Shown: in pieces, positions 25,497 to 34,023 of the stretch
Layout: each line of letters begins with the position of its first letter
Numbering within the stretch: the stretch's first letter is position 1
Made by a program: the position numbers and the translations under genes
Notes under the pieces: model-generated
The model's database searches: none
The model's input: the letters and a program-made list of their open reading frames with translations, nothing else
Told to the model about the DNA's origin: nothing
Origin: UBA11996 sp964394975
GTDB lineage: Bacteria; Chloroflexota; Dehalococcoidia; Lucifugimonadales; UBA826
DNA length: 38,952 bases
Direction: 5' to 3'
NCBI GenBank assembly: GCA_964394975.1
Contig: CAYMZR010000007.1
Location: forward strand, 1 to 38,952

Positions 25497-26747
25497 ATTA
25501 AGGTACAAGAAAAACCACTCAGTAAAAATGCGTTAGAAGGGGTAAGGGTCATAGATTTATCTTGGATTGTAGCCGGGCCTCAATGCACAAGATTACTCGC
25601 AGATTTCGGGGCAGAAGTCATAAAAATAGAAAATGAAGCTGCTCTTGATTACTGCAGAAATATCCTCTCACTAGACGCCCAAGGTTCACCAAATAAAAGC
25701 GGCTTATTTAACACTCTTAACCGCAACAAAAAGAGTGTGACATTAAATGTAATGCATCCCACTGGCATGGAAAAACTGAAAGAACTAATTTCTATTTCTG
25801 ATGTGATTGTAGAAAACTTTAGTTCTAGGGTACTGGAAAAATGGGGCCTCAGTTACGAAGATCAGAAAAAGATACGACCAGATATCATTTATTGCAGCAT
25901 GTCAGGATTCGGACACAGTGGAAGAGATAGAGATTATGTAACTTGGGGGCCGACAGCACAGGCTCTTTCAGGTCTGACATTTATGTCGGGGCTACCTCGG
26001 GAAGAATCCGCCGGTTGGGGTTTTTCGTATATGGATCACACCGGAGGATTCTACGGAGCATTAGCAATATTGATGGCACTAAAACATAGAAATTCAACTG
26101 GTGAAGGCCAACATTTAGATTTATCTCAAGTGGAAGTCGGTATAGGGATGACCGGCACTTCCATTCTTGATTACACCGTAAATAACAGGCCCTTCAGAAG
26201 AGAAGGAATGCCACCGGGAAACACAGCCCCGGATAAAAATATTGCCCCTCATAATTCATACAGATGCAAAGGAAAAGATCGTTGGTGCGTAATTGCCGTT
26301 ACCAATGAAGAGGAATGGGATGCCTTATCAAAAGCAATTAACAAACCTTCATGGATGAATAGCAAAAAATTTTCTACGATGGAATCAAGGTACACAAATC
26401 AAAGCGAACTAGATCAGCACATCGAAACTTGGACAATTAACAAAACTCCACATGAAGTAATGCACCATCTCCAAAGCTTTGGGGTGCCTGCTGGTGCAAT
26501 TCAAACTCCTAGAGAAAGAGTAGAAGAAGATCCGCAACTTAAAGAAAGAAATTTTCTACCCGCTATTAAACACGAGGAACTAGGAGATACCAAAGTAGAG
26601 GCTATGCCAATGAAAATGTCAAAAACTCCCTGGATACTCAAATCTGCCTCTCCTTTACTCAGTGAACATTCTGCCGAGATCTATATGGATTTGCTAGGAA
26701 CCTCAGGAGAAGATTTTGCTTCCTTTCTAGAACAGGGAATAGCATGA
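25497..26747 (+). CDS. CaiB/BaiF CoA-transferase, first of a tandem pair, apparent ATT start
   Basis: A class III CoA-transferase fold of 416 residues. The coding frame clearly extends upstream of the first standard start (GTG 25737), because the conserved N-terminus is present: LEGVRVIDLSWIVAGPQCTRLLADFGAEVIKIE. The only plausible initiator is ATT at 25497, seven bases after GAGGA (25485-25489); an in-frame TAA lies just before at 25491-25493. Either a rare ATT start is used or the ATG has mutated. In the segment YVTWGPTAQALSGL the position of the catalytic Asp is Gly151, so this subunit may be inactive by itself. Its stop overlaps the next gene's start (ATGA), indicating a heteromer with that protein. 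Confidence 0.9.
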   Translation: MKVQEKPLSKNALEGVRVIDLSWIVAGPQCTRLLADFGAEVIKIENEAALDYCRNILSLDAQGSPNKSGLFNTLNRNKKSVTLNVMHPTGMEKLKELISISDVIVENFSSRVLEKWGLSYEDQKKIRPDIIYCSMSGFGHSGRDRDYVTWGPTAQALSGLTFMSGLPREESAGWGFSYMDHTGGFYGALAILMALKHRNSTGEGQHLDLSQVEVGIGMTGTSILDYTVNNRPFRREGMPPGNTAPDKNIAPHNSYRCKGKDRWCVIAVTNEEEWDALSKAINKPSWMNSKKFSTMESRYTNQSELDQHIETWTINKTPHEVMHHLQSFGVPAGAIQTPRERVEEDPQLKERNFLPAIKHEELGDTKVEAMPMKMSKTPWILKSASPLLSEHSAEIYMDLLGTSGEDFASFLEQGIA

Positions 26748-28000
26748 CTGCTCTTAATGGATTGCTTGTCGTCGAATTATGCGGAGAGCGAGGGCAATAC
26801 ATGGGAAAACTTATGGGAGATATGGGAGCCAGAGTAGTAAAAGTAGAACCGCCGACAGGTTCTCCAGAAAGAAATATCGGACCCTTCAAGGACGATAAAC
26901 CCAATCCCAATTCCAGCCTTTACTTTTGGGCCAGAAACACTTCCAAGGAAAGCCTTACCGTTGATTTAGAGTCTCCTGAGGGGATATGTATAGTAAAAAA
27001 ACTACTAAAAAAAGCCGATGTGTTTCTAGAGGACAGAGACCCCGGTTTTCTGGAATCACTAGGTTTAGGCTATGACGTATTAAAAAAAACCAACAAAAAA
27101 TTAGTGATGACCTCGTTAACTGCCTTTGGCCAAGACGGCCCTTACAGAGAATATAAATCTAACGATTTGGTGGCCTTAGCCATGGGAGGAATAATGCATT
27201 CGTGTGGCTACGATGACGTACCAAATAGCCCTCCTATCAGACCAAGTGGCGGGCATGGAGACTTCATATCCGCCCACTATGGTTTGATAGGAACAATGTC
27301 AGCACTTTTTTACAGAGATTTCACAGGTGTCGGACAATATTTGGATGTTTCAGCCCACGAGGCCTGTTCCTCAACAACAGAAGCGTCGATTCCCACATAT
27401 TTATTCCTCAACAAGGAAGTTTTTCGTCAAACAGGAAGACACCAAGGAGCGACTCCAACCCCAAAAACCCTTTGTGAAACCCTGGATGGGAAATACATAA
27501 TCGTTTTCCAACTTTTTAATAACCTTAATTCCTGGATGTCTCTAGTGAAATGGATGTCTGAGAAGGGAATGGCAAAAGATTTGGAAGATGAAAAATACAA
27601 AGACATGGCGCGGCATGTTACTTCAAATACAGAAGACTCTAATCATGCATTTGAAGTAGTCAGAAATTTTATATTGAATCACACAGCAGATGAGATATAT
27701 CGAGGGGCCCAAGAACTGAAATACCCATGGGGGATTGTCAGGTCTCCAGAAGAAAACCTAAATGATCCACATTTCTTGGACGACAGAGGCATGTTTGAAG
27801 ACATTCTCCATACTGAATTCGGAAATGAGGTAACCTATAAGTATGCCGGTCGACCATACAGATTTAAAGGCACTCCTTGGAATGCTTTCAGGCCACCACT
27901 GGTTGGCGAGCATACGATCAGTATTTTGAAACAAGACCTGGAATACTCTGAACAAGAAATAGAAAGCCTACGGTTAGCCGAAATCATCCCTACCGAATAA
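26744..28000 (+). CDS. CaiB/BaiF CoA-transferase, second of a tandem pair
   Basis: A 418-residue class III CoA-transferase fold: GLLVVELCGERGQYMGKLMGDMGARVVKVEPP, LEDRDPGFLESLGLGYDVL, SLTAFGQDGPY. Asp141 (SNDLVALAMGG) is at the catalytic position that is Gly in the upstream partner. The pair therefore looks like a regulatory or structural subunit plus a catalytic subunit. The start codon overlaps the partner's stop by four bases. Two-subunit CaiB enzymes such as SmtAB (succinyl-CoA:malate CoA-transferase) are known in Chloroflexus, but substrate identity here is not predictable. Confidence 0.93.
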   Translation: MTALNGLLVVELCGERGQYMGKLMGDMGARVVKVEPPTGSPERNIGPFKDDKPNPNSSLYFWARNTSKESLTVDLESPEGICIVKKLLKKADVFLEDRDPGFLESLGLGYDVLKKTNKKLVMTSLTAFGQDGPYREYKSNDLVALAMGGIMHSCGYDDVPNSPPIRPSGGHGDFISAHYGLIGTMSALFYRDFTGVGQYLDVSAHEACSSTTEASIPTYLFLNKEVFRQTGRHQGATPTPKTLCETLDGKYIIVFQLFNNLNSWMSLVKWMSEKGMAKDLEDEKYKDMARHVTSNTEDSNHAFEVVRNFILNHTADEIYRGAQELKYPWGIVRSPEENLNDPHFLDDRGMFEDILHTEFGNEVTYKYAGRPYRFKGTPWNAFRPPLVGEHTISILKQDLEYSEQEIESLRLAEIIPTE

Positions 28001-28100
28001 TTTTGAATAATGCCATTAATTGATATGGAAAAGAAATGACATATTTGCTAAGCGGTCAAAGATTTCCAACGTATCGAGAACATGAGATTTTATATAAGTA

Positions 28101-28274
28101 ATGAATCAGTCTGGAAATTCTCATAACCAGGTAAACATTAGTCTCTCAGGGGGAGGGAATTCAAAAAAATTCCATTTCACTTGGAGAACTGGATGCCTTG
28201 GGTGCCTAATACCGGCAATAATAATTTTTCTGTTGTTTTTCTTTCTAGTTCGAGCTTCTTTCATTCTAGGGTGA
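28101..28274 (+). CDS. Small single-pass membrane protein
   Basis: A 57-residue frame. A polar, glycine- and asparagine-rich N-terminal half (MNQSGNSHNQVNISLSGGG) is followed by CLGCLIPAIIIFLLFFFLV, one hydrophobic helix near residues 34-53, and a short RASFILG tail. A weak GAG lies upstream. It is placed 46 bases before, and in the same direction as, the alcohol dehydrogenase gene. The composition is that of many short bacterial membrane proteins. No known family recognised. Confidence 0.55.
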   Translation: MNQSGNSHNQVNISLSGGGNSKKFHFTWRTGCLGCLIPAIIIFLLFFFLVRASFILG

Positions 28275-28319
28275 GAAATATTTCGTATAAATACGATTTG
28301 AATTCAAAGGAGTATTAAA

Positions 28320-29354
28320 GTGAAGGCTGCTTTCTATGATGGCAATGGAACCATGATTGTTAAAGATTATCCTGATTTAACTCCTGGTCCAGGAGAAGCC
28401 CTGATAAAAGTCCGATCAACAGGAATTTGTGGGTCCGATTTAAATATGAATTTAGATAAATCGCAACCTGACACAGACCCTGCTGGGCACGAAGTTGCAG
28501 GCGAAATAGTATCTGTAGGAAACGACATAGATCAAAAACACATTGGTTCACGAGTAGCTGTAGAGGTTCTGGGTAGCGGAAGAGCTTGTCAAAATTGTTG
28601 GTATTGCAGACAGGGACAGTATATTCACTGTCCCTATAGAAAGTCTGGTATGAGCGGCGGCTTTGCTGAATATATTACTCGTAAAATTGAAGGCTGCTAT
28701 CCCTTATCCGACCACATGACTTGGGATGAAGGAGCACTAGTAGAACCTCTAGCTGTATCAATACATGGAGTACGAATAGGGAAAATGGTGGGCGGAGAAA
28801 CTGTTTCAATACTCGGTTCTGGAACTATAGGATTGACAGCTGTAGCAGCTGCCAAAGCTCTTGGAGCTGGCAAAATATTTGCTACTGCAAGACATGCACA
28901 ACAAAAAAAAGCTGCCCTCGCTTTGGGTGCCGATTCAGTAGGTATCAGCACAGAAAATAACTTTGAAGAAATGGTGCTCGATGCAACTAACGGAAGAGGA
29001 GCAGATTTAACTATAGAAACTGTGGGAGGTAACAAGGGGGATACTTTAAGACAAGCTATACAGGTAACAAGAAGACAGGGGCGTATCGTTATATTGGGGG
29101 TGTTTTATGGGCAGCATGAGATAGATTGGACAGGCCCGGTTCTAAAGGAACAGACTATTCAAGGATCAATCTGTTACGGAATAATAAACGGACAACATGA
29201 TTTTGAAAGCGCGGTAGAGATATTGTCAAATGACCACTGCAATCTGAGTCAAATAGTAACTCATAGATATTCCTTAGATGAAATAGACACCGGCTTCAAA
29301 ACAGCATATGACAAATCATCAGGTTCAATAAAAGTTCAAATACACCAAAGTTGA
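28320..29354 (+). CDS. Zinc-dependent alcohol dehydrogenase (MDR family)
   Basis: A 344-residue medium-chain dehydrogenase. Catalytic zinc ligands are Cys37 (GICGSD) and His57/Glu58 (GHEVAG). The structural zinc site is Cys90, Cys93, Cys96 and Cys104. The Rossmann motif SILGSGTIGLTAVAAAKALGAG binds NAD(P). The arrangement resembles threonine/sorbitol/galactitol-type dehydrogenases of the family. Start GTG 28320 has AAAGGAG nine bases upstream. Substrate unknown; a sugar alcohol or secondary alcohol is likely. Confidence 0.94.
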   Translation: MKAAFYDGNGTMIVKDYPDLTPGPGEALIKVRSTGICGSDLNMNLDKSQPDTDPAGHEVAGEIVSVGNDIDQKHIGSRVAVEVLGSGRACQNCWYCRQGQYIHCPYRKSGMSGGFAEYITRKIEGCYPLSDHMTWDEGALVEPLAVSIHGVRIGKMVGGETVSILGSGTIGLTAVAAAKALGAGKIFATARHAQQKKAALALGADSVGISTENNFEEMVLDATNGRGADLTIETVGGNKGDTLRQAIQVTRRQGRIVILGVFYGQHEIDWTGPVLKEQTIQGSICYGIINGQHDFESAVEILSNDHCNLSQIVTHRYSLDEIDTGFKTAYDKSSGSIKVQIHQS

Positions 29355-29492
29355 TATAGGACCAAGCTCTAGTTTTATCGAGTTATAGCTTTCTTGACGG
29401 GATAGTCTCGTTAAAAGACAATTACGAGCGCTGATTTTACTAGAAAGTCGTTTGATAAGCTGAAAACAACTTTTTTAACAAACTACAAACGT

Positions 29493-29567
29493 TCCGCAGT
29501 AGCTCAGTGGTAGAGCAATCGGCTGTTAACCGATCGGTCGCTGGTTCGAATCCAGCCTGCGGAGCCA
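29493..29567 (+). tRNA. tRNA-Asn (GUU)
   Basis: Seven-base acceptor stem TCCGCAG/CTGCGGA, D-arm GCTC-AGTGGTA-GAGC, anticodon stem ATCGG/CCGAT with loop CTGTTAA (anticodon GTT), T-arm GCTGG-TTCGAAT-CCAGC, discriminator G and an encoded CCA at 29565-29567. Confidence 0.98.
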
Positions 29568-29630
29568 AAACCATTAGAATATTCTTAATTTCTGTAACAT
29601 CCCAAATACTTTCATAAAGCTGGTGCAAAA

Positions 29631-30224
29631 ATGACCAATGAACAAAACAACCATAGTTCTGATGATACTGATGAAGACGATGTGATTTCTGATCAAGACA
29701 AAATTAGTGATGTAAATGATGAAACTGCAGAGAGCTCAAAACAAACTAATAACACTCTGCAAGTAGAAAGTATTCCAGAACATGCCGTTATTTTTAGACA
29801 ATCTCATTTCTCTTGGTTGATGCCATCAGCTATATGGATAATTGGCCTGGTTATCGTCGATCTTCAGATAGGACTGCTAGGGGGACTAGGCATACTTTTA
29901 GCACCCTTGATAGCAGCTCCTAGGTATCTGAGATGGCGGCAAACTGTATACCATCTTTCTGACGATTCCCTGTATCTCACCATGGCGGGTCTTCCTATCA
30001 TACAAAAAAGCAAAATCTACCAAGTAAAATTTGCCACCATGATGGAAATGGCCGTCAGGCATGGATTTTTTGGTAGGACCCTTGGGTATGGAGAAGTCAA
30101 CATAATTTTTGACGATAAAAGAGTGGCCCGACTTTCATATATATCGGATTATCAATCTTTTATAGATCACATTAATTCAAACACAGATTTGCCTGGCGCA
30201 CCCACTGAAAAGGATGCAAATTAA
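29631..30224 (+). CDS. Bacterial PH-domain membrane protein
   Basis: A 197-residue protein. Residues 1-42 are acidic and disordered (SSDDTDEDDVISD). Two membrane helices follow at about 60-96 (SWLMPSAIWIIGLVIVDLQIGLLGGLGILLAPLI). Then comes a bacterial PH (bPH2-like) domain with TVYHLSDDSLYLTMAGLPIIQKSKIYQVKF and GFFGRTLGYGEVNIIF. Such proteins are usually small membrane-bound scaffolds of unknown role. Its stop shares TTAA (30221-30224) with the convergent HTH-ACT gene. It starts 64 bases after tRNA-Asn. Confidence 0.85.
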   Translation: MTNEQNNHSSDDTDEDDVISDQDKISDVNDETAESSKQTNNTLQVESIPEHAVIFRQSHFSWLMPSAIWIIGLVIVDLQIGLLGGLGILLAPLIAAPRYLRWRQTVYHLSDDSLYLTMAGLPIIQKSKIYQVKFATMMEMAVRHGFFGRTLGYGEVNIIFDDKRVARLSYISDYQSFIDHINSNTDLPGAPTEKDAN

Positions 30225-31027
30225 TTACCCGCCCTATTATCTGTAATGATATCGATTCCCCAAGCTTTGATTATTTCTAGATTTTTTGCAAGAAGATAAT
30301 TCGTGTTTGAAATGGACAATATTTGGATGTGATCAGACGGAACGGTTCTTGATATTATTAATTTCCAGGATGTTGCCTCCCCTTCATGCTTTAAACAAAA
30401 CCAGCCACAGCTGACTTCTTCAGTCTCTGGAACCCCTTCATCTGAACATACAACCAAAACCCTCCGTTCAGTCCTAACGATAGATAGGAATACACCATTT
30501 TGAATCCAACTTGGAAGAATAGTGTCTAGTTCAAAAAAACAAACTGCAAATGTGCCTGGCAGCAATTCAAGTTGAGTGTTCCGATCGCCACAAGATGGGT
30601 CCGACAAAGTAGACCAGTCCGAGCCAGGTATTCCCAGTAAATCCATATGCTCATTCACGATAAATTTGTTGGATAAAGTTGCAATGCTGTTATCAGAATA
30701 GTGTGGATACATCTGTTTGATCCGAAACCACCACCTAACACGCCTAACCGAGGGAATATAAGCCTCAAGAGAAATTAACCTACTAATCAGATCCGCATAG
30801 TCCCAGGATATTGAAAATATATCCATATCTCGCCATTCAAACTGCTGCTCCAATTGGAAGTTACCATCCGTGACTTCCCTATATTTGGCAATCCAATTGC
30901 CTAAAGTCCTTACACTTGGTCTAGGCTTGTAGGGAAAAGCTTTCAAAATTGCTGTACGTCGGTATCCTCTAGCATACATTTCGAAGCCCATGGAAATCTG
31001 CGCAATATTAGAAAAAGGTCTACCCAT
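30221..31027 (-). CDS. Putative regulator: HTH-like domain fused to an ACT-type domain
   Basis: A 268-residue protein with two parts. Residues about 15-55 (FEMYARGYRRTAILKAF and VRTLGNWIAKYREV) look like a transposase/terminase-style helix-turn-helix. Residues about 155-265 (LLPGTFAVCFFELDTILPSWI, FLSIVRTERRVLVVCSDEGVP, GWFCLKHEG, LSISNTNYLLAKN) match the tandem-ACT (ACT_7) proteins related to the arginine sensor CASTOR. Between them is a helical linker of about 100 residues. A ligand-responsive DNA-binding protein is the natural reading but unproven. AAGGA precedes ATG 31027. Direct repeats upstream could be its own operator. Confidence 0.7.
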   Translation of the reverse strand: MGRPFSNIAQISMGFEMYARGYRRTAILKAFPYKPRPSVRTLGNWIAKYREVTDGNFQLEQQFEWRDMDIFSISWDYADLISRLISLEAYIPSVRRVRWWFRIKQMYPHYSDNSIATLSNKFIVNEHMDLLGIPGSDWSTLSDPSCGDRNTQLELLPGTFAVCFFELDTILPSWIQNGVFLSIVRTERRVLVVCSDEGVPETEEVSCGWFCLKHEGEATSWKLIISRTVPSDHIQILSISNTNYLLAKNLEIIKAWGIDIITDNRAGN

Positions 31028-31048
31028 AATTAATTCCTTTTTAAATAA

Positions 31049-31108
31049 TATTGCTGCTCTTTAGATATAAAAAGCATTTTTTATTGCCGAATATTATATT
31101 TTTATTGC
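31049..31108. promoter_or_regulatory. Direct repeats phased by two helical turns upstream of the HTH-ACT gene
   Basis: TTTTTATTGC occurs exactly at 31078-31087 and 31099-31108, a 21-bp period. A shorter TATTGC stands at 31049-31054. On the coding strand of the downstream gene these read GCAATAAAAA. The two-turn spacing places both copies on one face of the helix, as for a regulator's operator. The 208-bp gap between the HTH-ACT and SAP genes otherwise shows nothing. Confidence 0.4.
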
Positions 31109-31235
31109 TTCATGGAAATATGGCAAATACCTATTCGATTGAAATTAGGTGCAAATCGTCCTGGAAAATTAGGTAAATGAACCTAGAAATGTAATTTGAT
31201 TCCCTCATTGTTCCAGAGTCAAGAGGCAGGCAGAT

Positions 31236-31445
31236 TTAAATCAATCCTATTGATTTAGCTGCTCTTTTCACATCATCCACCCTGAAAGCTCGAAGTATCT
31301 GCTTAACTTCAGCACCATTTTTTTCCAAGTCCACTAACCTAGCAACTCGGTCTGGCTTATTACCAGTGGTCGGCAATTCCAGCGATTTGAGAGCATATGA
31401 AAGGTCGTCAGATCTAAAGTGTTGGAGAAATTCCTCAAAATCCAT
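31236..31445 (-). CDS. Small SAP-domain-like protein
   Basis: A 69-residue protein. DDLSYALKSLELPTTGNKPDRVARLVD matches the SAP helix-extended-helix DNA-binding motif (hydrophobic positions around L-P-T-x-G-x-K). A second, weaker half-copy (DDVKRAAKSIGLI) ends the chain. GGAG lies eight bases before ATG 31445. SAP domains usually bind AT-rich DNA as parts of larger proteins, so a free-standing copy is unusual. It is divergent from degV. Confidence 0.7.
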   Translation of the reverse strand: MDFEEFLQHFRSDDLSYALKSLELPTTGNKPDRVARLVDLEKNGAEVKQILRAFRVDDVKRAAKSIGLI

Positions 31446-31594
31446 AGACCTATCTCCAATTTAGCTCACAGCCATAAAATATTTTGCCCGATTATACATA
31501 CAGTTTGTGATATTAGTAAGACAAAACCATGATTCCTAATTTTTAGCATGCTAATTAGCGTAGAATGTCATTTATTTGGGGACGGAGATTAATA

Positions 31595-32440
31595 ATGGCG
31601 ATAAAAATAGTCACAGATAGCACCTCGGATTTAGACTCAGCTATTGCAGAGGACCTTGGGATAACAATAGTGCCCTTAAACGTTCATTTTGGAGAAAAGG
31701 TGTTTAAAGATGGAATTGACTTAAACACTGATCAATTTTTTGATAAGTTGATTAATGGAGATGTTTTTCCTTCTACTTCACAGCCCTCATTAGGTGAATT
31801 TGTAGACGTGTACGAGGAAATCAGCCAGCCTGGTGATGTGATCATTTCAGTCCATGTGTCGTCAAAACTCAGCGGAACCATAAACTCTGCACAACAAGCT
31901 GCTAACACATTGGAAGGCACTGTAGATGTAAAAATTGTCGACACACAACAGGTATCAATGACAGTCGGGCTTTCAGCTATTGGCGCCGCCCAGGCGGCTC
32001 AGGATGGAAAATCTGTAGAGGATTGTATAGCTATAGCAGAATCGATAGCCAGCCGAAGTAATTTTTTTGCTTTATTTGACACTCTCGAATACTTAGAAAA
32101 AGGTGGGAGAATAGGTAAAGCTAGATCACTCATTGGAGGCCTTTTAAAAATAAAACCTATTTTAAGAGTGGAAAATGGTGAAATCGGTCAATTTAACAAG
32201 GCTAGATCGAGAAATATGGGTATGATGAAATTGGAGCAAGCAGTAAGAGATCTAGGGAAATTGGATGATATTGCGATTGTTTACAGTACCGACGGAAGTG
32301 ATGCGGAGAAATTAGCAGGCACAGTCAAAGAATTACTGCCTGATAACAAAACTCCTTTCTTAAACAGAGTTGGCCCAGTTATTGGAACTCATGCGGGTCC
32401 AAATCTCGTTGCTATTGCAGCCGTTACATCAGATGCCTGA
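31595..32440 (+). CDS. DegV family fatty-acid-binding protein
   Basis: 281 residues from ATG 31595 (GGAG upstream); an ATG at 31565 would add ten atypical residues. Conserved DegV motifs: KIVTDSTSDLDSAIAEDLGI, PLNVHFGEKVFKDGIDL, PSTSQPSLGEF, VHVSSKLSGTINSAQQAA, VKIVDTQQVSMTVG, FALFDTLEYLEKGGRIGKA and GPVIGTHAGPNLVAIA. DegV/FakB proteins bind a fatty acid and can hand it to the kinase FakA for phosphorylation. No fakA is in the window, so its partner is unknown. Confidence 0.94.
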   Translation: MAIKIVTDSTSDLDSAIAEDLGITIVPLNVHFGEKVFKDGIDLNTDQFFDKLINGDVFPSTSQPSLGEFVDVYEEISQPGDVIISVHVSSKLSGTINSAQQAANTLEGTVDVKIVDTQQVSMTVGLSAIGAAQAAQDGKSVEDCIAIAESIASRSNFFALFDTLEYLEKGGRIGKARSLIGGLLKIKPILRVENGEIGQFNKARSRNMGMMKLEQAVRDLGKLDDIAIVYSTDGSDAEKLAGTVKELLPDNKTPFLNRVGPVIGTHAGPNLVAIAAVTSDA

Positions 32441-32541
32441 AAAATTTTAACGTAGACCTATCTACTGAAACATAAACTATTGTAGGATTAGCCTACTTCG
32501 GATATAAAGACCTACGCATCAAGCTCGATTAGGAGTAATTT

Positions 32542-33171
32542 ATGACAACATCAGTAGAATGGAAAATAACCGGCGATTATTTTGAAAACTGTAATTGCGA
32601 CTATGTTTGCCCATGCATCCTTACTAATATGGCTGCGGAACCCACCCATGATACTTGCAAGGCTGGATTAGCAATGTCCATTACTGATGGTCATTTCGGA
32701 GATTTGTCACTAACCGGAGTGAAATTCATGGTGATGATACTGACCGAAGGTCCAATGGGTGACGGTAATTGGACTGTTGGTTTGATAATTGATGAATCAG
32801 CCAGTGACCAGCAAGTAGAAGCAATAGGAGCCATTTGCTCTGGTGATGCTGGAGGACCGATGGAAGTCGCATCGGCATTGGTTGGGAATTTCGCAGGTAT
32901 AGAAAGAGCAAAGATAACTGTGGACAGTACCAGTATGTCATTCACTGTGACCGCAGGAGAATTGGCTTCCATAGGTGCTGAAATGACTCCTTCTATGTTT
33001 GATGCGGAACAACCCTTATATATAGATAATGCAGGGCATCCCGCAAATACTAGGCTTGCCATGGGAACAGCTACAAATACCGCTTTTGATGTTTTCGGTA
33101 TTACTTGGAATAGTAGTAGCGGCGGTAACAACGGACATATGGCACCATTTAGCTGGAATGGAACTGCCTAA
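32542..33171 (+). CDS. DUF1326 domain protein
   Basis: A 209-residue cytosolic protein. The N-terminal metal-site-like cysteine cluster NCNCDYVCPC (Cys17, 19, 23, 25) is the DUF1326 hallmark, followed by the HFGDLSLTGV and WTVGLIIDESAS blocks and a C-terminal WNSSSGGNNGHMAPFSW. Ribosome site TAGGAG is in place. The gene ends 12 bases before a DUF2182 membrane protein. The two families are often neighbours and their shared function is unknown; the cysteines suggest metal binding. Confidence 0.9.
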   Translation: MTTSVEWKITGDYFENCNCDYVCPCILTNMAAEPTHDTCKAGLAMSITDGHFGDLSLTGVKFMVMILTEGPMGDGNWTVGLIIDESASDQQVEAIGAICSGDAGGPMEVASALVGNFAGIERAKITVDSTSMSFTVTAGELASIGAEMTPSMFDAEQPLYIDNAGHPANTRLAMGTATNTAFDVFGITWNSSSGGNNGHMAPFSWNGTA

Positions 33172-33183
33172 ACCTTAAAAATC

Positions 33184-33972
33184 ATGGGTCAAGATTCTTC
33201 TTCTAACAGCCCCACTCGCGCGGCCGTTAAGAGGGATAGATTTATCATAATTGGTGGGATAGTGGTAATCACAATCCTCGCTTGGGTATGGCTTGCAAAT
33301 ATGTCTCTCGAGATGCCTTCAGGTCATATGATGAGCATGGCCTCAACAAACCCATGGGCATCAAGCGAACTGTATTCAATGCTAGTGATGTGGGTAATCA
33401 TGATGGTCGGAATGATGTTGCCAAGCGCTACCCCGATGATATTAATTTACACCCATGCCGTCCAAAAAAAGAACGGTGCAGCAGATGCAAAAATGCTATC
33501 AGGGCTATTCATTACAGGATACCTCGTCATATGGGCATTTTTTAGTGTGGCTGCAACACTTTTACAGGCAGGACTACAAGATTTTAATCTAATATCTAAG
33601 ATGCTCGAATCAAATAGTTATGCACTGGGTGGCGCCCTGTTCATAATGGCTGGACTCTACCAAATAACCCCTCTGAAGCGAGCATGCCTGAATGGATGCC
33701 GATCACCATTGAACTTCATACTTAATAATTGGAGAAGTGGCCCAAAAGGTGGGTTGATGATGGGATTGGAACATGGTCTACTTTGTTTAGGCTGTTGTTG
33801 GATGATGATGCTATTGCTATTTGCTGTTGGCGTCATGAACCTTTTTTGGGTAGCCTCACTGGCAGTACTTGTGCTGATAGAAAAAGCCTTTCCAAGAGGT
33901 GAGTGGGCCGCCAGAGTAGGCGGTATTTTTATGTTGTGTGCTGGAGTATATTTTTTGTCTCGTTTAGTTTGA
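33184..33972 (+). CDS. DUF2182 family metal-binding-like membrane protein
   Basis: A 262-residue inner-membrane protein with about seven hydrophobic helices. The family motif MLVMWVIMMVGMMLPSATPM is followed by LYQITPLKRACLNGCRSPL, MGLEHGLLCLGCCWMMMLL and GVMNLFWVASLAVLVLIEK. It is very rich in Met, with paired Cys in the middle, fitting a role in copper or other soft-metal handling. That role is inferred from composition only. No clear ribosome site, so translation is probably coupled to the DUF1326 gene 12 bases upstream. Confidence 0.88.
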   Translation: MGQDSSSNSPTRAAVKRDRFIIIGGIVVITILAWVWLANMSLEMPSGHMMSMASTNPWASSELYSMLVMWVIMMVGMMLPSATPMILIYTHAVQKKNGAADAKMLSGLFITGYLVIWAFFSVAATLLQAGLQDFNLISKMLESNSYALGGALFIMAGLYQITPLKRACLNGCRSPLNFILNNWRSGPKGGLMMGLEHGLLCLGCCWMMMLLLFAVGVMNLFWVASLAVLVLIEKAFPRGEWAARVGGIFMLCAGVYFLSRLV

Positions 33973-34023
33973 ACTCACCAAACCTTTTATGCGCAAATAT
34001 AACTATCAAAATGCATAGACATG

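Noticed and set aside
29440..29628. 62-residue minus-strand frame with AGFEPATDRLTADCSTTELL
   Set aside because: It is the antisense of tRNA-Asn, a well-known false protein produced by tRNA genes.
32691..33131. 146-residue minus-strand open frame
   Set aside because: It lies wholly opposite the DUF1326 gene, has no ribosome site or family pattern, and mirrors that gene's codon bias.
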